The notes under the pieces: generated by a model
Database searches by the model: none
What the model saw: only the letters and a program-made list of their open reading frames with translations
Told to the model about the DNA's origin: nothing
Program-made: the position numbers and the translations under genes
In this document: positions 1-10,720 of the stretch, one piece after another
Layout: every line of letters starts with the position of its first letter
Numbering within the stretch: position 1 is the stretch's first letter
DNA from: Heliorestis acidaminivorans
GTDB taxonomy: Bacteria; Bacillota; Desulfitobacteriia; Heliobacteriales; Heliobacteriaceae
Direction of reading: 5' to 3'
Assembly (NCBI RefSeq): GCF_008933955.1
Contig: NZ_WBXO01000001.1
Coordinates: 186,001-250,000, forward strand
DNA length: 64,000 nt

Positions 1-186
1 ATTCTATCATGTTCTTTTTTCTTTTTCACGTCATTTTTTGTATAACTATTTCACAAAAGAAGGTAGCTTCTGTGTTTCCTTAAAAGGATTTTTGATGTCT
101 TAGATCGAATAGTTATTTGTGGAAAGAATCTATTTGTTCTCATGAGAATTGTATTTTTTTATTATTCAACATAGGAGGCATTTGGT

Positions 187-501
187 ATGAATGAACTACG
201 ATCCATTCTTGAGCAATTGGAGGTTCGGAGTAGTGGTGAGGAGCGCCTTATTTATCAGCTTGTAGACTTAAACTTGATCAAGTATCGAGGTAAGCAACAA
301 AATGCCTTTACACCAGAAATAGAGAAATCTTTAGAAAATGTAATTACTTGCTTTATATGGCTCTATGAAAAAGGTTGGTCTTTGATGCCTAATCCTAGAG
401 AGGCTATGAATGCTGATGAAGAAGCTTTATATGATAAATATATAGATGATTTTCATATCTTTAATGAATTTATGCAGAATAATTTACATCTTAAATCTTA
501 A
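187..501 (+). CDS. Hypothetical protein, 104 aa
   Basis: I do not recognise this protein. It is a small acidic, mostly helical soluble protein with no signal peptide, membrane segment or cysteine cluster. The ATG is preceded by AGGAGG at a good distance (around 172-177), so it is very probably translated. It stands alone, is convergent with the sbcC gene, and is closed by a hairpin at 513-546. The ~180 bases before it are AT-rich and show no other feature. Confidence 0.7.
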   Translation: MNELRSILEQLEVRSSGEERLIYQLVDLNLIKYRGKQQNAFTPEIEKSLENVITCFIWLYEKGWSLMPNPREAMNADEEALYDKYIDDFHIFNEFMQNNLHLKS

Positions 502-512
502 AATTTTTAATG

Positions 513-546
513 AAAAAGCCAAGGATGATTTGTCCTTGGCTTTTTT
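513..546. terminator. Bidirectional intrinsic terminator
   Basis: A stem AAAAAGCCAAGGA / TCCTTGGCTTTTTT surrounds a short loop, with A-tract and T-tract on opposite sides. It sits between two convergent genes and can end both transcripts. Confidence 0.85.
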
Positions 547-553
547 GTTGGTA

Positions 554-3500
554 TTAGCCTATTTCCACACGTACCTGGCTTCCTTGCATGTCTCTACTAT
601 TTTGAAAAACGAGTAGTCGTCGGCTTAGTCGTTGCTGTAACTCCTGTACGTGACTGATTACACCGATGGAGCGATTGCCTAATTGTAGTCTTTCCAAAGT
701 TGCTATAACTACGTCTAACGTTTCTGGATCGAGAGAGCCAAAGCCTTCGTCGAGGAAAAAGAACTCCAAGGGATGTTTGCCTTGTAATTGGATTTGTGCT
801 GATAAAGCTAAGGCCAAAGCGAGGGAAGCTTGAAATGTCTCACCGCCAGAAAGAGAAGCAACTGGTCGTTTGACTCCACCGTTGGCATCATCTCGTATTA
901 GGAAGCCGCCATCGGAAGCAATTTCCAGAGCGTAACGGTTTTGGGTCATTTGCTTTAACTGTTCTGATGCTTGTTGGGCTACAAACTCAACTTGTTCTTG
1001 GGCTAAAAATTCAACAAATCTATCGCCTCGCAGTAAGGTTCTAAGTCTCTCTATCAATCGTCCTTCATGAATTAGTTCTTTGTAGCCTTTATCAAGCTCT
1101 ATCCAACGTTGGTGCTTACTTTCGATATCTTTATAAGTTTGTTCGGCCGCTCCTCTTTTTCTTGTCTCTTCTGCAAACTTTTCTTGTGCTTCTACTTGTA
1201 AGCTTTCTTGTTGGCTCAATTCCTCTGTTGCTACAGAACGGCCTCCTAATTGGCTTTTTAGAGAGGCTAAGTCTCGATGTAAGGCTTTTTCTTGATCTTG
1301 ATAAGCTTCAATCCAAGCTTTTTTCTCAGATCTGATTTGTTCATCTAATAAAGACTTTTCTACCTCTTCAGCACTTCTGAATGCTTCTAGTTCTAACTGA
1401 AGTTTTAGTTCTTGCCTGATTTTTTCTAGTTCTATTAGTGATGCTTGCCAAGCGCTTTCAATTCTTGTCAGTTTGTCTTTGCCTTCTTGATATTGCTTTT
1501 CTGCTTCTTGATAAGCTTCTTGCGAGTCTTTTTCTGCTCTTCGAACTTCTTGTAAAGTCTTCTCTATCTCTGCAAGTAATTGAGATGCCTTTTGTCCTTT
1601 GGTAATACTTATTAATTCTTGATTTAGTCTTTCTGCTTGTTCTTCTTTTTCTGTTAATTGTGTTTTATATTTAGTTACTTCACTCTGTGCTCTATTTTCT
1701 TGTTGAAAATACTTTTCATATTCCTTTTCACAATGGCTAATCTCTTTTTGATGAGATGTAATAGCTTTTCGTAGCTCTGCGTAGGTACATTCTTTTTTCT
1801 CAATTTGAGCTAATAGATTTTTAATCTCTTTATTGCCTCTATCTGATAAGGGCATTACTTCATAAAAACCTAGTTGCTCAAGACTTTCTCGAAACAAAGC
1901 TTCTGCTTCTTGCTGTTGTTGACCTTTTATTTCTAGTATATCTTTCGCATGCTGGAGCTCTTCTTCTGCTTTCTTGACTAATTGCTCTCCTGTATCATAA
2001 TCAGCCTTGGCTTTGGCCCAATTGTCATGGCAACTTTGTATATTTTTTTGTGATTTTTCTCGCTCTTTTTTCCATTGCTCAAGTTGTTTTTTCTTGTCTA
2101 GAAGAGCTTTTTCAATTGCCTCAATACGTTTCATTAAAAGTAGAGAAAGAGATTCTTGCCCTGCTAGCTCTAAAGAAAGATCTAGTGGTGTTTTGCCAGG
2201 CCATTGTTGATTACATTCTGCGCACAATGTGTTGATTTCTGCTCTTATTTCTTCTTCTCTTTCTTGGTTATATGCTTTTGATGCTTCTAGGCGTTGCACG
2301 TCCAGATTAATTTTCTCTATAGTGCTTTTTACTTCAACTAGTTTTGCTTCTTGCTCTGCAATCTTCTTCTCTAATTTTTCTTTTTCTTCATTTCTCAGAG
2401 GTTCTGCTTGTTCTTCTTCGATAAGAGTTCTTGGTCGTGGATGTTCTAAAGAACCACAGACTAGGCAAGGTTGTCCAGGCTGTAAGTCTTCTGCTAGCTC
2501 TGTTGCCATAGCTACTTTATCTTGCAAAAAGAGTTGCTCTAACTGTTCTTTATATTGTTCTAGTTCTCTTTCGATTACTTCTTGTCTAAGTGCTTCTTTC
2601 TGCTTTTCTGTAGTAAGACTTTGTAGATTTTCCTGCTCTTCTTTTAGCTCTCTTTGTAATCTTTGCCATGTTGCTTCTAATCTCATTAAGTCTCTGCGTC
2701 TTAGTCGCATTTCTTCTAATCGTACTTCAAATCTGGTTAGGTCATTTTCTTGTACTGGTGGTTGGCCAGAAATTTCTTCTTCTTGCTTTTTCAGTTCTTG
2801 CCATTGCCGCTGAAGTTTCTTAGCTACTATGCCTTTTTCTTTCCAGTGAGTATAACTTAGCTTAAGTCCGCTTTCTCTTTTGGCTACTTCATCCATGGTA
2901 TCAAGATAAGCTTTTTCTTTTTGGAGTAGATCGTCACAGCGACGACGTCCTTCCGTAACTTGTTGTCGATATATTGCTTCTACAGTATTTAAGACGATCT
3001 CACCTTCAGCTGTTCTTAACGCTTGTTGGCAAGATGCTTTTTGAGTAAGCCATTTTCTGCTCTGCTCTCTTGCTTTTTGAGCTTCTTCTTCATGGCTCTT
3101 GAGAGATTTACTTATATCTTTAATTATTACTGAAAGCTCTGTCATAGCCTTCTCTATTTTTAAGGCTTCTTCAAAGCGAGCTTTTGCCCCTATTAGTAGC
3201 GGTTCTTGCTCTTCTCTTTCTTTTTTGGCTTCTATCCAGGCTTTTTGGCATTGCGAGAATTGATCTGCAAGATTGCTGATCATAGCTGAAGTTGACTGTT
3301 TTTCTTCCGCTAGATTCTGTTCTTCCGCTTTTCTTTGAGCTTCCTTTTGCACAAGGGGATAGACTTTAAGAGCTTTTTCCGCTTGCTTGACTAGCTCCTG
3401 TGTTTTTACCAAAAGGTCTTTTTGCCCTATGTGCTCTTGATATTGTTGTTCCATCTTTTTTGCTTTTTCTTGTAATTCAAATAGCTGGCGAAGTTCTTGT

Positions 3501-4240
3501 AGAGCTTTCTGAACTTGCTCTAAAAAGGCTTTGCTTTCTGTTTCTTCTTTTTTTGCTGAATTCATAGCTTTTTCTGCCTCAGCAAGAGCCTCTGAGGATG
3601 CATTGCCTAATCCCTTTAGTTCGCTTTCTACTTTTCCTTTATCTTCATTCAATCTGTTATTGCGTTTATTCAAGTTATCAGCTAATTGTCTTCCGTATTG
3701 TTCTAGCTTAAAAAGACGTTGCAACATATCGCGACGCTCTTTGCCACCTAAGCTTAAGAATTCGGCAAAGCGACCTTGAGGAAGTACTACGGCTCTGGTA
3801 AAGTCATCGCAAGTCATACCTAATAGAGCAGTTACTGCTTCCTTCACATCACGAATACCTTCTTGAATAACTTCTTCAGAGTTATTAGAATTCAGGAGCA
3901 CAAGGCGACAAAGTGTGTTCTTCGTGGAATTACTCTCGCCTACACGGACGTACCTTCTGTCAACTCGGTATTGTTGTCGCTCATCACCTGTACCTAGTTC
4001 AAAGCAAAAAGATACTTCTACACTTTTTTCTCCATGATTGATGATACCTTGCGTTCCTCTCTCGGCTCGTAAGACTTCGCCGTAGAGAGCTAAAGTAATA
4101 GCATCAAGAATGGTCGATTTACCACTACCTGTTTTGCCAAAAATACCGAAGAGCCCTGCATCAATTAATTTGTCAAAGTGTATTTCTTGCTTTTGACGAA
4201 AGCTGTTCAAGCCAGAGATAGTAAGCTTTAGTGGTTTCAT
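554..4240 (-). CDS. sbcC: Exonuclease subunit SbcC (Rad50-like ATPase)
   Basis: This is the SMC-like ATPase subunit of the SbcCD nuclease, which trims hairpins and protein-blocked DNA ends. The N-terminus carries a Walker A motif (GKTGSGKST, around residue 35-43). Two very long coiled coils flank a zinc-hook CxxC (PCLVCG) in the middle. The C-terminus has the ABC signature LSGGE and Walker B FFLDEGFGSLD. The length of 1228 aa is at the upper end for the family because the coiled coils are long. Its ATG overlaps the sbcD stop (TAATG), with AGAGGTGA upstream, so the two are translationally coupled. Confidence 0.95.
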   Translation of the reverse strand: MKPLKLTISGLNSFRQKQEIHFDKLIDAGLFGIFGKTGSGKSTILDAITLALYGEVLRAERGTQGIINHGEKSVEVSFCFELGTGDERQQYRVDRRYVRVGESNSTKNTLCRLVLLNSNNSEEVIQEGIRDVKEAVTALLGMTCDDFTRAVVLPQGRFAEFLSLGGKERRDMLQRLFKLEQYGRQLADNLNKRNNRLNEDKGKVESELKGLGNASSEALAEAEKAMNSAKKEETESKAFLEQVQKALQELRQLFELQEKAKKMEQQYQEHIGQKDLLVKTQELVKQAEKALKVYPLVQKEAQRKAEEQNLAEEKQSTSAMISNLADQFSQCQKAWIEAKKEREEQEPLLIGAKARFEEALKIEKAMTELSVIIKDISKSLKSHEEEAQKAREQSRKWLTQKASCQQALRTAEGEIVLNTVEAIYRQQVTEGRRRCDDLLQKEKAYLDTMDEVAKRESGLKLSYTHWKEKGIVAKKLQRQWQELKKQEEEISGQPPVQENDLTRFEVRLEEMRLRRRDLMRLEATWQRLQRELKEEQENLQSLTTEKQKEALRQEVIERELEQYKEQLEQLFLQDKVAMATELAEDLQPGQPCLVCGSLEHPRPRTLIEEEQAEPLRNEEKEKLEKKIAEQEAKLVEVKSTIEKINLDVQRLEASKAYNQEREEEIRAEINTLCAECNQQWPGKTPLDLSLELAGQESLSLLLMKRIEAIEKALLDKKKQLEQWKKEREKSQKNIQSCHDNWAKAKADYDTGEQLVKKAEEELQHAKDILEIKGQQQQEAEALFRESLEQLGFYEVMPLSDRGNKEIKNLLAQIEKKECTYAELRKAITSHQKEISHCEKEYEKYFQQENRAQSEVTKYKTQLTEKEEQAERLNQELISITKGQKASQLLAEIEKTLQEVRRAEKDSQEAYQEAEKQYQEGKDKLTRIESAWQASLIELEKIRQELKLQLELEAFRSAEEVEKSLLDEQIRSEKKAWIEAYQDQEKALHRDLASLKSQLGGRSVATEELSQQESLQVEAQEKFAEETRKRGAAEQTYKDIESKHQRWIELDKGYKELIHEGRLIERLRTLLRGDRFVEFLAQEQVEFVAQQASEQLKQMTQNRYALEIASDGGFLIRDDANGGVKRPVASLSGGETFQASLALALALSAQIQLQGKHPLEFFFLDEGFGSLDPETLDVVIATLERLQLGNRSIGVISHVQELQQRLSRRLLVFQNSRDMQGSQVRVEIG

Positions 4241-5505
4241 TAAGCGCTCACCTCTTCTCGGTCTCTCGCTTCTGAGTATTCTTCTTCATTATGCTGTACT
4301 AGTTCTAGAAAAAGCTTTATGAGCTCTTCTTCTGGTTCTTCTTCGCCTGTCTGTCGTTGATAGAAACGTATAAAGCGCTGTTCAAGAGATAGTTGCCCTA
4401 GCTTCTCAGCGACGATCTCTTTTTCTGCTTCAAGGCCTACTTTTACGCCTACATTAACAAAGCCACTATGTAAGCTCTTGATATTTTGTATCTCATCTAT
4501 AGTTGGTTGTCTTTTTAGATAAAGTTGTAGATCAATCCAGGCTTGACTGTCTTCACCAGAAGCAACTCGTTTTTCTAGCTCCTCGATGCCGCCACGAACT
4601 ACCCACTTCACTAGAGGTTTGCCTGAAGATAAGGGAATCTCAAAAAGTTGAGCTTTTTGACCAGGCATAAGATCAACAATGGTGACAGACTTGGCCTGTC
4701 CTGCTTCTGAGAAGCTATAAGCTAAGGGAGATCCAGCATAACGTATCGGTACTTGCTCACTTTTTATATTTTGGGGACGATGGAGATGACCTAAAGCAAC
4801 ATACTGAGCTTTTTCAGGAAAAATAGCACGATCTACAGCATAAGCGCCTCCGATCTGAATAGGGCTTTCTGAGTCTGTATTTTCACCACCGCAAACGTAA
4901 AGGTGGCTTAGGACAACGTTAACGGTGTCTTCTCTAAAGTTAGTAGACAGTTCTTGAAAGATCTGCTTAAGCCTTTCATTATATCCTTTGCGCAGCTCAT
5001 TATCTTGCGTGCTTAGACTTAATAATTCTCGCAATCGACCTTCAGAAGGGTAAGGTAAAGCGGCAATTACAACATTGTGGTCACAATCGGGCACAGCAAG
5101 CTCTACCCAGGAAGCTCCAGCTTTGATACGTTTTACTCTTTTGGGCAGAGCAGGTTCATAAGGCGCAAGTGCATTTTTGGGTAAGCCTAACAAAGATATA
5201 CCCATCTCATCTGCTAAAGGAGTGGAAGCACATAGTCTTTCAGGATTATCGTGATTACCTGCAATGATCACAACAGCTCTCGAGCCATTATTACTTAAAC
5301 GACTAATAGCTTTATAAAAAAGCTCTTCTGCTGAAGCACTCGGATTGGCATGTTGATAAATATCACCTGCGATGAGTACTACATCAACTTTTTCGCGGTC
5401 ACAAATATCACAAATCTCATTAACAAATTCAATTTGTTCAGCATATCGCCCGTGACCTTCTAAGGTTTTGCCCAGATGCCAATCTGACGTATGTAGTAAT
5501 CGCAT
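4240..5505 (-). CDS. sbcD: Exonuclease subunit SbcD (Mre11-like nuclease)
   Basis: This is the metal-dependent phosphoesterase subunit of SbcCD. The calcineurin-type motifs are in order: DWHLGKT near the N-terminus, GDIYQHA, GNHDNPER and GHLHRPQ, followed by the C-terminal capping domain. At 421 aa it has the usual length. It is the first gene of the two-gene sbcDC operon and overlaps sbcC by one base. The ATG opens MRLLHTSDWH, the normal start for the family. Confidence 0.95.
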   Translation of the reverse strand: MRLLHTSDWHLGKTLEGHGRYAEQIEFVNEICDICDREKVDVVLIAGDIYQHANPSASAEELFYKAISRLSNNGSRAVVIIAGNHDNPERLCASTPLADEMGISLLGLPKNALAPYEPALPKRVKRIKAGASWVELAVPDCDHNVVIAALPYPSEGRLRELLSLSTQDNELRKGYNERLKQIFQELSTNFREDTVNVVLSHLYVCGGENTDSESPIQIGGAYAVDRAIFPEKAQYVALGHLHRPQNIKSEQVPIRYAGSPLAYSFSEAGQAKSVTIVDLMPGQKAQLFEIPLSSGKPLVKWVVRGGIEELEKRVASGEDSQAWIDLQLYLKRQPTIDEIQNIKSLHSGFVNVGVKVGLEAEKEIVAEKLGQLSLEQRFIRFYQRQTGEEEPEEELIKLFLELVQHNEEEYSEARDREEVSA

Positions 5506-5563
5506 CTATACAAGCGCCCCTTCCCTCTTATTGGAATATATACATCTATTATACATAAAGGTA

Positions 5564-7843
5564 TTATTCATCGGAAAGTTTTTTTGGTTCTTCTTGTGCA
5601 GGTAAGTACAGATAGCGTTCTAAAGTTTCTCTTAAAGTCTTACGTACAAAAGGCTTCGCTATATAATCAGTCATACCAGCATCTAAACAATGCTGACGAT
5701 CTTCCCAAAGTGCATTAGCCGTCATAGCGACGATTGGAGTACTTTTTTTACTTATCTTTTCTCGTTGTCTAATTAGCTTTGAGGCTTCATAACCATCCAT
5801 TTCTGGCATTTGACAGTCCATGAGGATAAGATCAAAAGTTTCTTTTTCTGTGATCTCTACAGCTTCTTTGCCGTTTTTTGCCCATTTAACTTCTTTAAGA
5901 CCTAGCTTAGCTAAGTGAATACGGGCTACTTCATAGTTAACAGGATTATCTTCGACAAGTAAAATTTTTGTTGTATCTGCTTTTTCTTGTTCACCTATCG
6001 ATAATGGATCTGCTGTAAAGTTTCTACGGTCGATTCTTTCTGCTCTTTCTTCTGCTTTATCTATAGCAGTTATTGGTTTTTCCCATAGTTCTTCTTCTTT
6101 CTCTAAAGGAATTTCAAACCAGAAAGTAGATCCAAGCCCCAGTTTGCTATCTAAACCAATATTACCGCCCATTACTTTTACAAGACTGCGACTAATAGCA
6201 AGACCTAGGCCTGTGCCGCCATAGCGGCGGGTCGTAGTAGTATCTGCTTGTGTAAAAGGCTGAAAAAGTTTACTTTGCACCTCTGGTGAGATACCAATTC
6301 CTGTATCTTTCACTTCAAAGCTAAGCCAATTTTTTCCTTGAATGCCTTGTTTGGCTGTAAAACTTAATTCTACAGTTCCTTTTTCGGTAAACTTAATAGC
6401 GTTAGAAAGCAAGTTGATCAAAATTTGCCGGATTCTAGCAGGGTCTCCAAGGATGGTAGGTGGCAAATTAGGATCTACATGATAAGTTAAAGCAAGTCCT
6501 TTTTGCTCTGCTTGGTCTTTTACCATACCAATTGTGCTTTCTATAAATTCATTCAAACGAATAGGGATACGTTCTAAAGTGAGATTACCTGATTCCATTT
6601 TGGAAAAGTCTAGAATGTCGTTGATTACTGTTAACAATAAGTTTGCCGAATCAGCTATAGTCCCTACATATTTGCGTTGCTCTTTATTTAGTGGCGTATC
6701 AAGTAAAAGCTCATTCATAGCTACAACGGCGTTCATTGGTGTGCGGATCTCGTGACTCATGGTAGCTAAAAATTCGCTTTTGGCTTGGTTTGATATATCA
6801 GCTTGATTTTTGGCCACTAAAAACATACCTAATGCGATTAGCAAAATAGAGGTAAAGATGAAGCTAAGTTGAAAAACATTGGTTATAGTGCAAATCGTCG
6901 CATCTTTCTCATAAGAAATAAGGTAGGCAATTTGCTCTTTATGGGTGTTTTCAATTTTCAAGAAAGCTACTACATAACATTCATTATTGACTTCTGAGCT
7001 GATTACAAAGCTTTCACCACTATTAATCTTTTCTCGAATAAGGGGACGAATGGAGGAGTTCAGTTTCTTTATTTCCTCATAAGTTAGGTCACTATTTTCA
7101 TAGAAACGAAACTCCTGAACATGGCGATCATATAAATAATCTTCATGTATGTCTGATGCTATGTAATTCGATTGTTCACTGTCGAAGACAGAGTCTTCTA
7201 CAATATTCTTTTTGATGATAAAGGTGCTGTAGTTACCAAAAAGATGGCTAAGCATCTGATTGATAGCGCCAAATGAGATGCTCGCCTCTACAGAGCCTAC
7301 ATGTTCTCCTTGATGAAACAAAGGAAAAACAAAGCGATAACCGTTATAAATCTTTCCTTCTTCAAAACCAATAATTTCTGTTAGTTCTTGATTAGCGATG
7401 CGTACCGTTTCTCTCACTGCAAAAAGGTTGTCACCGAAAAGCTCCGGTCGATGCATGCGCAAAAAACTAGTGCCGTCTTTCAAATGAAAATGTAGTTGAC
7501 GAAAGTAAAACTTCTCCATTTCTTCATATAGATCGGTTACTTGTACTTGCAAAGCATCACGATAAATAGCTCTCTCTTCAGGGCTTACTTCTATCGCTTT
7601 GGCCATATGAGCTGTAATCTTTTCCTGAGCTAAAATTTCTTTAGCTAAGAGGCGAGTAGCTATTGTATATCCGTTTAATGACGCTTCAACTTCACTCTGA
7701 ACATTTTCTAGGCGTACATTAAGATAGATCTGTTCATTTTCTTTTGTTTGCTTATATAGAGAATTCAGATAAAAGCCACTAAGAATGACTGCTATTAAGA
7801 ATAAAGCAATAAAGTAGTAGCTCTTATTTTTATAGTTGTTCAT
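5564..7843 (-). CDS. Hybrid sensor histidine kinase, extracellular Cache-like sensor plus receiver
   Basis: Membrane-bound two-component sensor. Residues 10-28 and about 325-343 are membrane segments. Between them is an extracellular sensor with the pattern [13 protein letters not shown] and a [16 protein letters not shown] stretch, as in the double-Cache sensors of chemoreceptors and kinases. The cytoplasmic part has a HisKA domain with phospho-acceptor His364 ([10 protein letters not shown]), a HATPase domain with the GGTGLGL box, and a C-terminal receiver with [11 protein letters not shown]. There is no output domain, so phosphate presumably passes to a separate phosphotransfer protein not seen here. 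It is divergent from the CoA-disulfide reductase gene and has AAAGAGG before its ATG. The ligand cannot be inferred. Confidence 0.88.
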   Translation of the reverse strand: MNNYKNKSYYFIALFLIAVILSGFYLNSLYKQTKENEQIYLNVRLENVQSEVEASLNGYTIATRLLAKEILAQEKITAHMAKAIEVSPEERAIYRDALQVQVTDLYEEMEKFYFRQLHFHLKDGTSFLRMHRPELFGDNLFAVRETVRIANQELTEIIGFEEGKIYNGYRFVFPLFHQGEHVGSVEASISFGAINQMLSHLFGNYSTFIIKKNIVEDSVFDSEQSNYIASDIHEDYLYDRHVQEFRFYENSDLTYEEIKKLNSSIRPLIREKINSGESFVISSEVNNECYVVAFLKIENTHKEQIAYLISYEKDATICTITNVFQLSFIFTSILLIALGMFLVAKNQADISNQAKSEFLATMSHEIRTPMNAVVAMNELLLDTPLNKEQRKYVGTIADSANLLLTVINDILDFSKMESGNLTLERIPIRLNEFIESTIGMVKDQAEQKGLALTYHVDPNLPPTILGDPARIRQILINLLSNAIKFTEKGTVELSFTAKQGIQGKNWLSFEVKDTGIGISPEVQSKLFQPFTQADTTTTRRYGGTGLGLAISRSLVKVMGGNIGLDSKLGLGSTFWFEIPLEKEEELWEKPITAIDKAEERAERIDRRNFTADPLSIGEQEKADTTKILLVEDNPVNYEVARIHLAKLGLKEVKWAKNGKEAVEITEKETFDLILMDCQMPEMDGYEASKLIRQREKISKKSTPIVAMTANALWEDRQHCLDAGMTDYIAKPFVRKTLRETLERYLYLPAQEEPKKLSDE

Positions 7844-8121
7844 TCTTAAAAACCTCTTTTCAAGGCGTTGAAGCTATCAGATATAGCTAGTCGTTTTTTT
7901 ATATTAGAAATTACATTTTCTATATAGGTAGAAATAACTCCTGCTATATTAAGTCTATCTTGTAATTAATTTCTCTTGCTAAATCAGCAACAATTTTATA
8001 ATCAAAAATTTGATCTTAGGGCAAAATTTGTTATAAAATCAATTATAAGTTAGCTTGATTGATTTCTTGCTTAAGGTAAATACTATCTTGGAATTTTTAT
8101 TATTATGAAGGTGATGCATCG

Positions 8122-9807
8122 ATGTCCAAAAAAGTACTTATTATTGGTGGTGTAGCTGGTGGTGCTAGTGCCGCCGCTCGTTTGCGTAGACTTGACGAAG
8201 AAGCCCAAATCATCCTTTTTGAAAGAGGCGAATATATTTCTTTTGCTAACTGTGGTTTACCCTACTACTTAAGCGGAGTTATTCCAGAAAGAGAGTCCCT
8301 GCTGGTGCAGACTGTAAGAGGTATGGCTCTTCGCTTCAACATCGATATTCGTGTGAATAGTGAAGTTACTCTTATCGATAGGGAGAAAAAAGAAGTTGAA
8401 GTTGTTACCAATGATAGAACTTATCGAGAAAGTTATGATTTTCTAATCTTATCACCTGGCGCTGAACCTCTGCGCCCTCCCATTGAAGGTATTGATAGCG
8501 ATAACATTTTTACCTTACGCAATATGGAAGACGTCGATAGGATAAAAAAATATCTAGTCATAGAAAAACCGCAAAAAGCGGCTGTTATTGGTGGTGGTTA
8601 TATTGGTATTGAAATGGCTGAAAACTTGCACCACGCTGGAATTAAAGTTACTTTGATTGAAGCGGCTGAACATATTTTAGCTCCTTTTGACCGAGAAATG
8701 GCTAGAATTATTGAGAAAGTCTTGATCGATCAGGGTGTTAACTTAATTGTCAATGACAAAGTTCAGAGAATCAAAGAGGGCAAAGTCATTGAACTGCAAA
8801 GCGGAGAGGCTGTAGAAGCCCAATCTATTGTTCTCTCTGTTGGTATAAAAGCCGAAACAACTTTGGCCAGAGCGGCTGGTCTTGCTATCGGTAATAGTGG
8901 TGGCATCAAAGTTGATCCATCCTTAAGAACTTCAGATCCTGCTATTTATGCTGTAGGAGACGCTATTGAAGTAGAAGACCTAGTCAACGGTTCTAAGGCT
9001 CTTATTCCTTTAGCCGGTCCTGCTAACAAGCAAGGACGCATCGCGGCTGACAATATTTGTGGTAGACATAGTACCTTTAAGGGAACACAAGGCACTTCTA
9101 TTATCAAAGTCTTTGATTTTACAGCGGCCGCTACAGGTAATAACGAAAGAAAGTTACGTCAAGAAGGCATACCCTATGTAAAGTCTTATACTCATTCAGG
9201 TTCTCATGCCGGCTACTACCCTGGTTCTACGGAACTTACGATAAAACTCCTTTTCTCCCCAGAGGATGGTAAACTACTAGGAGCTCAGATTGTTGGACAA
9301 AAAGGTGTCGATAAGAGAATAGATGTACTAGCTACGGCGCTACGACATGGCTTGACTGTCTATGACTTGGAAGAGTTGGAACTAGCTTATGCTCCCCCCT
9401 ATTCTTCTGCTAAAGACCCTGTTAATATGGCTGGCTTTGTAGCCGCTAACATCTTGCGAGGCGATGTGAAGATCATGCACTGGGAGGAGCTAACTCTTAT
9501 GCCTCAAGAGGAAAGAATACTTATAGATGTTAGAACAGCTATTGAGTTTAGAAAAGGGCATATTGAAGGCGCTTTAAACATTCCCGTAGATAAATTACGC
9601 AAGAGAATCGATGAAATCCCTCGAGATAGAAAAGTTATCGTCTATTGTAAGGCAGGTTTGCGAGCCTATCTGGCTTGTCGGATTCTAGAGCAAAAGGGTT
9701 ATGAAGTATACAATATTAGCGGTGGTTATGATATCTATTTGGCTGATCGACATCTTTATGGGCAAGGCTTGGATATGAATGAGCAGATGACTGATCTAGA
9801 AGGGTAA
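8122..9807 (+). CDS. cdr: CoA-disulfide reductase with C-terminal rhodanese domain
   Basis: FAD/NAD(P)H-dependent disulfide reductase fused to a rhodanese. The N-terminus has the FAD motif IIGGVAGGASAAARLRRL. Cys44 in SFANCGLPYYLSG is the single redox cysteine of the CoA-disulfide reductase/NADH oxidase/NADH:polysulfide reductase group. A second GGGYIGIEMAE dinucleotide fold follows. The last ~100 residues form a rhodanese domain with active loop YCKAGLRAY. The 561-residue fused architecture is known from CoADR-Rhd enzymes, which reduce CoA disulfide, CoA persulfide or polysulfide. The exact substrate is not decided by sequence. The gene stands alone, with AAGGTGATG as ribosome site. Confidence 0.88.
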   Translation: MSKKVLIIGGVAGGASAAARLRRLDEEAQIILFERGEYISFANCGLPYYLSGVIPERESLLVQTVRGMALRFNIDIRVNSEVTLIDREKKEVEVVTNDRTYRESYDFLILSPGAEPLRPPIEGIDSDNIFTLRNMEDVDRIKKYLVIEKPQKAAVIGGGYIGIEMAENLHHAGIKVTLIEAAEHILAPFDREMARIIEKVLIDQGVNLIVNDKVQRIKEGKVIELQSGEAVEAQSIVLSVGIKAETTLARAAGLAIGNSGGIKVDPSLRTSDPAIYAVGDAIEVEDLVNGSKALIPLAGPANKQGRIAADNICGRHSTFKGTQGTSIIKVFDFTAAATGNNERKLRQEGIPYVKSYTHSGSHAGYYPGSTELTIKLLFSPEDGKLLGAQIVGQKGVDKRIDVLATALRHGLTVYDLEELELAYAPPYSSAKDPVNMAGFVAANILRGDVKIMHWEELTLMPQEERILIDVRTAIEFRKGHIEGALNIPVDKLRKRIDEIPRDRKVIVYCKAGLRAYLACRILEQKGYEVYNISGGYDIYLADRHLYGQGLDMNEQMTDLEG

Positions 9808-9836
9808 GAGGCCATAAAAATATCCTAAAATAGAAA

Positions 9837-9872
9837 ACAGCCAAGATCGATGACTCGATTGATCTTGGCTGT
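9837..9872 (+). terminator. Hairpin after the CoADR gene
   Basis: A perfect 12-bp stem ACAGCCAAGATC / GATCTTGGCTGT encloses a 12-base loop. No T-tract follows, so it may act as an RNA-protecting hairpin or a weak terminator. Confidence 0.5.
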
Positions 9873-9937
9873 GCAGTATCTGTTTGCAATTTTCCTTAAC
9901 ATAGTATATTTCTTGAACAGCGAGAGCCGTTCCTTAT

Positions 9938-10603
9938 CTAGGCACTTGTTATCTCGTGACGATTATTCCAGTCGCCTTTTAAGGTGTCGGCAGTTTGACG
10001 ATAAGCAAAAGTCGGGTTGATAGCTTTGACAAAAGCATCGATCCAGAGTCCATAAAGACGCTTCATTAATGATCCATCGACGCTAGCTTCTTTCCAGTTT
10101 CTCTCCTGTAAACAAATTGCAGACTCCCAAGTTACTTTGGTACTTTCATTAATTACTACTTTGTTTACTTGATCGCAAGGCATGCCGTTAAGTAGGTAGT
10201 TATTCAAGAGCTTATAGATTTCGTCGGCGCCAACTTGAGTAGCTCCTTTTTCTACGGCATCTTGTCCGCATAGAGTACCTTGTTCGCTGAAAGCATCTTC
10301 TATAACCGATTGGGCTGTGTCTCCACAAAGGTCAGTTAATTTCTTAATGTAAGCGGCTTCACGAGTCTCAGCAATAGTAATCTGACTTTGTAGCCAGCCA
10401 TGAATATTGCCACCATCGATGAGCTGATTTAGTGGTATATTAGGTAATGGCTCTCCATAAGTCTCCCAGACTTCTTGACGTAGTTCTTCCGCTGTATTGC
10501 TACATAAGTCTTGAGCTTTTTCGAAGATTAATTGCTCTCTTTCTACAACTAAAAGAATCTTCCGGTATAGCCAGTGATGAATTGGTCCTAGAAATGCACT
10601 CAT
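9938..10603 (-). CDS. Conserved-looking hypothetical protein, 221 aa
   Basis: I do not recognise the family. The protein is soluble and helical. Cysteines lie in the repeated pattern LCSNTAEELR / LCGDTAQSVI at about residues 33 and 88, which suggests an internal duplication of a helical unit. It begins MSAFLGPIHHWLYRKI and has no signal peptide. The ribosome site is GAGGAGG. A perfect TGTGA-N6-TCACA palindrome lies 102 bases upstream of the start (10705-10720), so CRP/FNR-family control is plausible. A redox or cofactor-binding role would be speculation. Confidence 0.65.
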   Translation of the reverse strand: MSAFLGPIHHWLYRKILLVVEREQLIFEKAQDLCSNTAEELRQEVWETYGEPLPNIPLNQLIDGGNIHGWLQSQITIAETREAAYIKKLTDLCGDTAQSVIEDAFSEQGTLCGQDAVEKGATQVGADEIYKLLNNYLLNGMPCDQVNKVVINESTKVTWESAICLQERNWKEASVDGSLMKRLYGLWIDAFVKAINPTFAYRQTADTLKGDWNNRHEITSA

Positions 10604-10704
10604 CTGAAAGGCCTCCTCTTTTTGCTTTTTTCTATGAGCCTTTATAGCTTTTACTTGAATGAATTGATTTATTTGATATTATAACTAATTTACTTAGTTT
10701 TGTT

Positions 10705-10720
10705 TGTGAGCACTGTCACA
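10705..10720. promoter_or_regulatory. CRP/FNR-family operator-like palindrome
   Basis: TGTGA GCACTG TCACA is a perfect match to the TGTGA-N6-TCACA site bound by several CRP/FNR-superfamily regulators. It lies between the divergent 221-aa and 68-aa genes and resembles the site at 33081-33096 upstream of the cytochrome operon. Confidence 0.5.

Noticed and set aside
2007-2813. Plus-strand ORFs inside sbcC (67, 61 and 194 aa)
   Set aside because: They lie opposite the Glu/Gln/Lys-rich coiled coil of SbcC, giving Ser/Cys/Phe-rich translations with no family features or ribosome sites.
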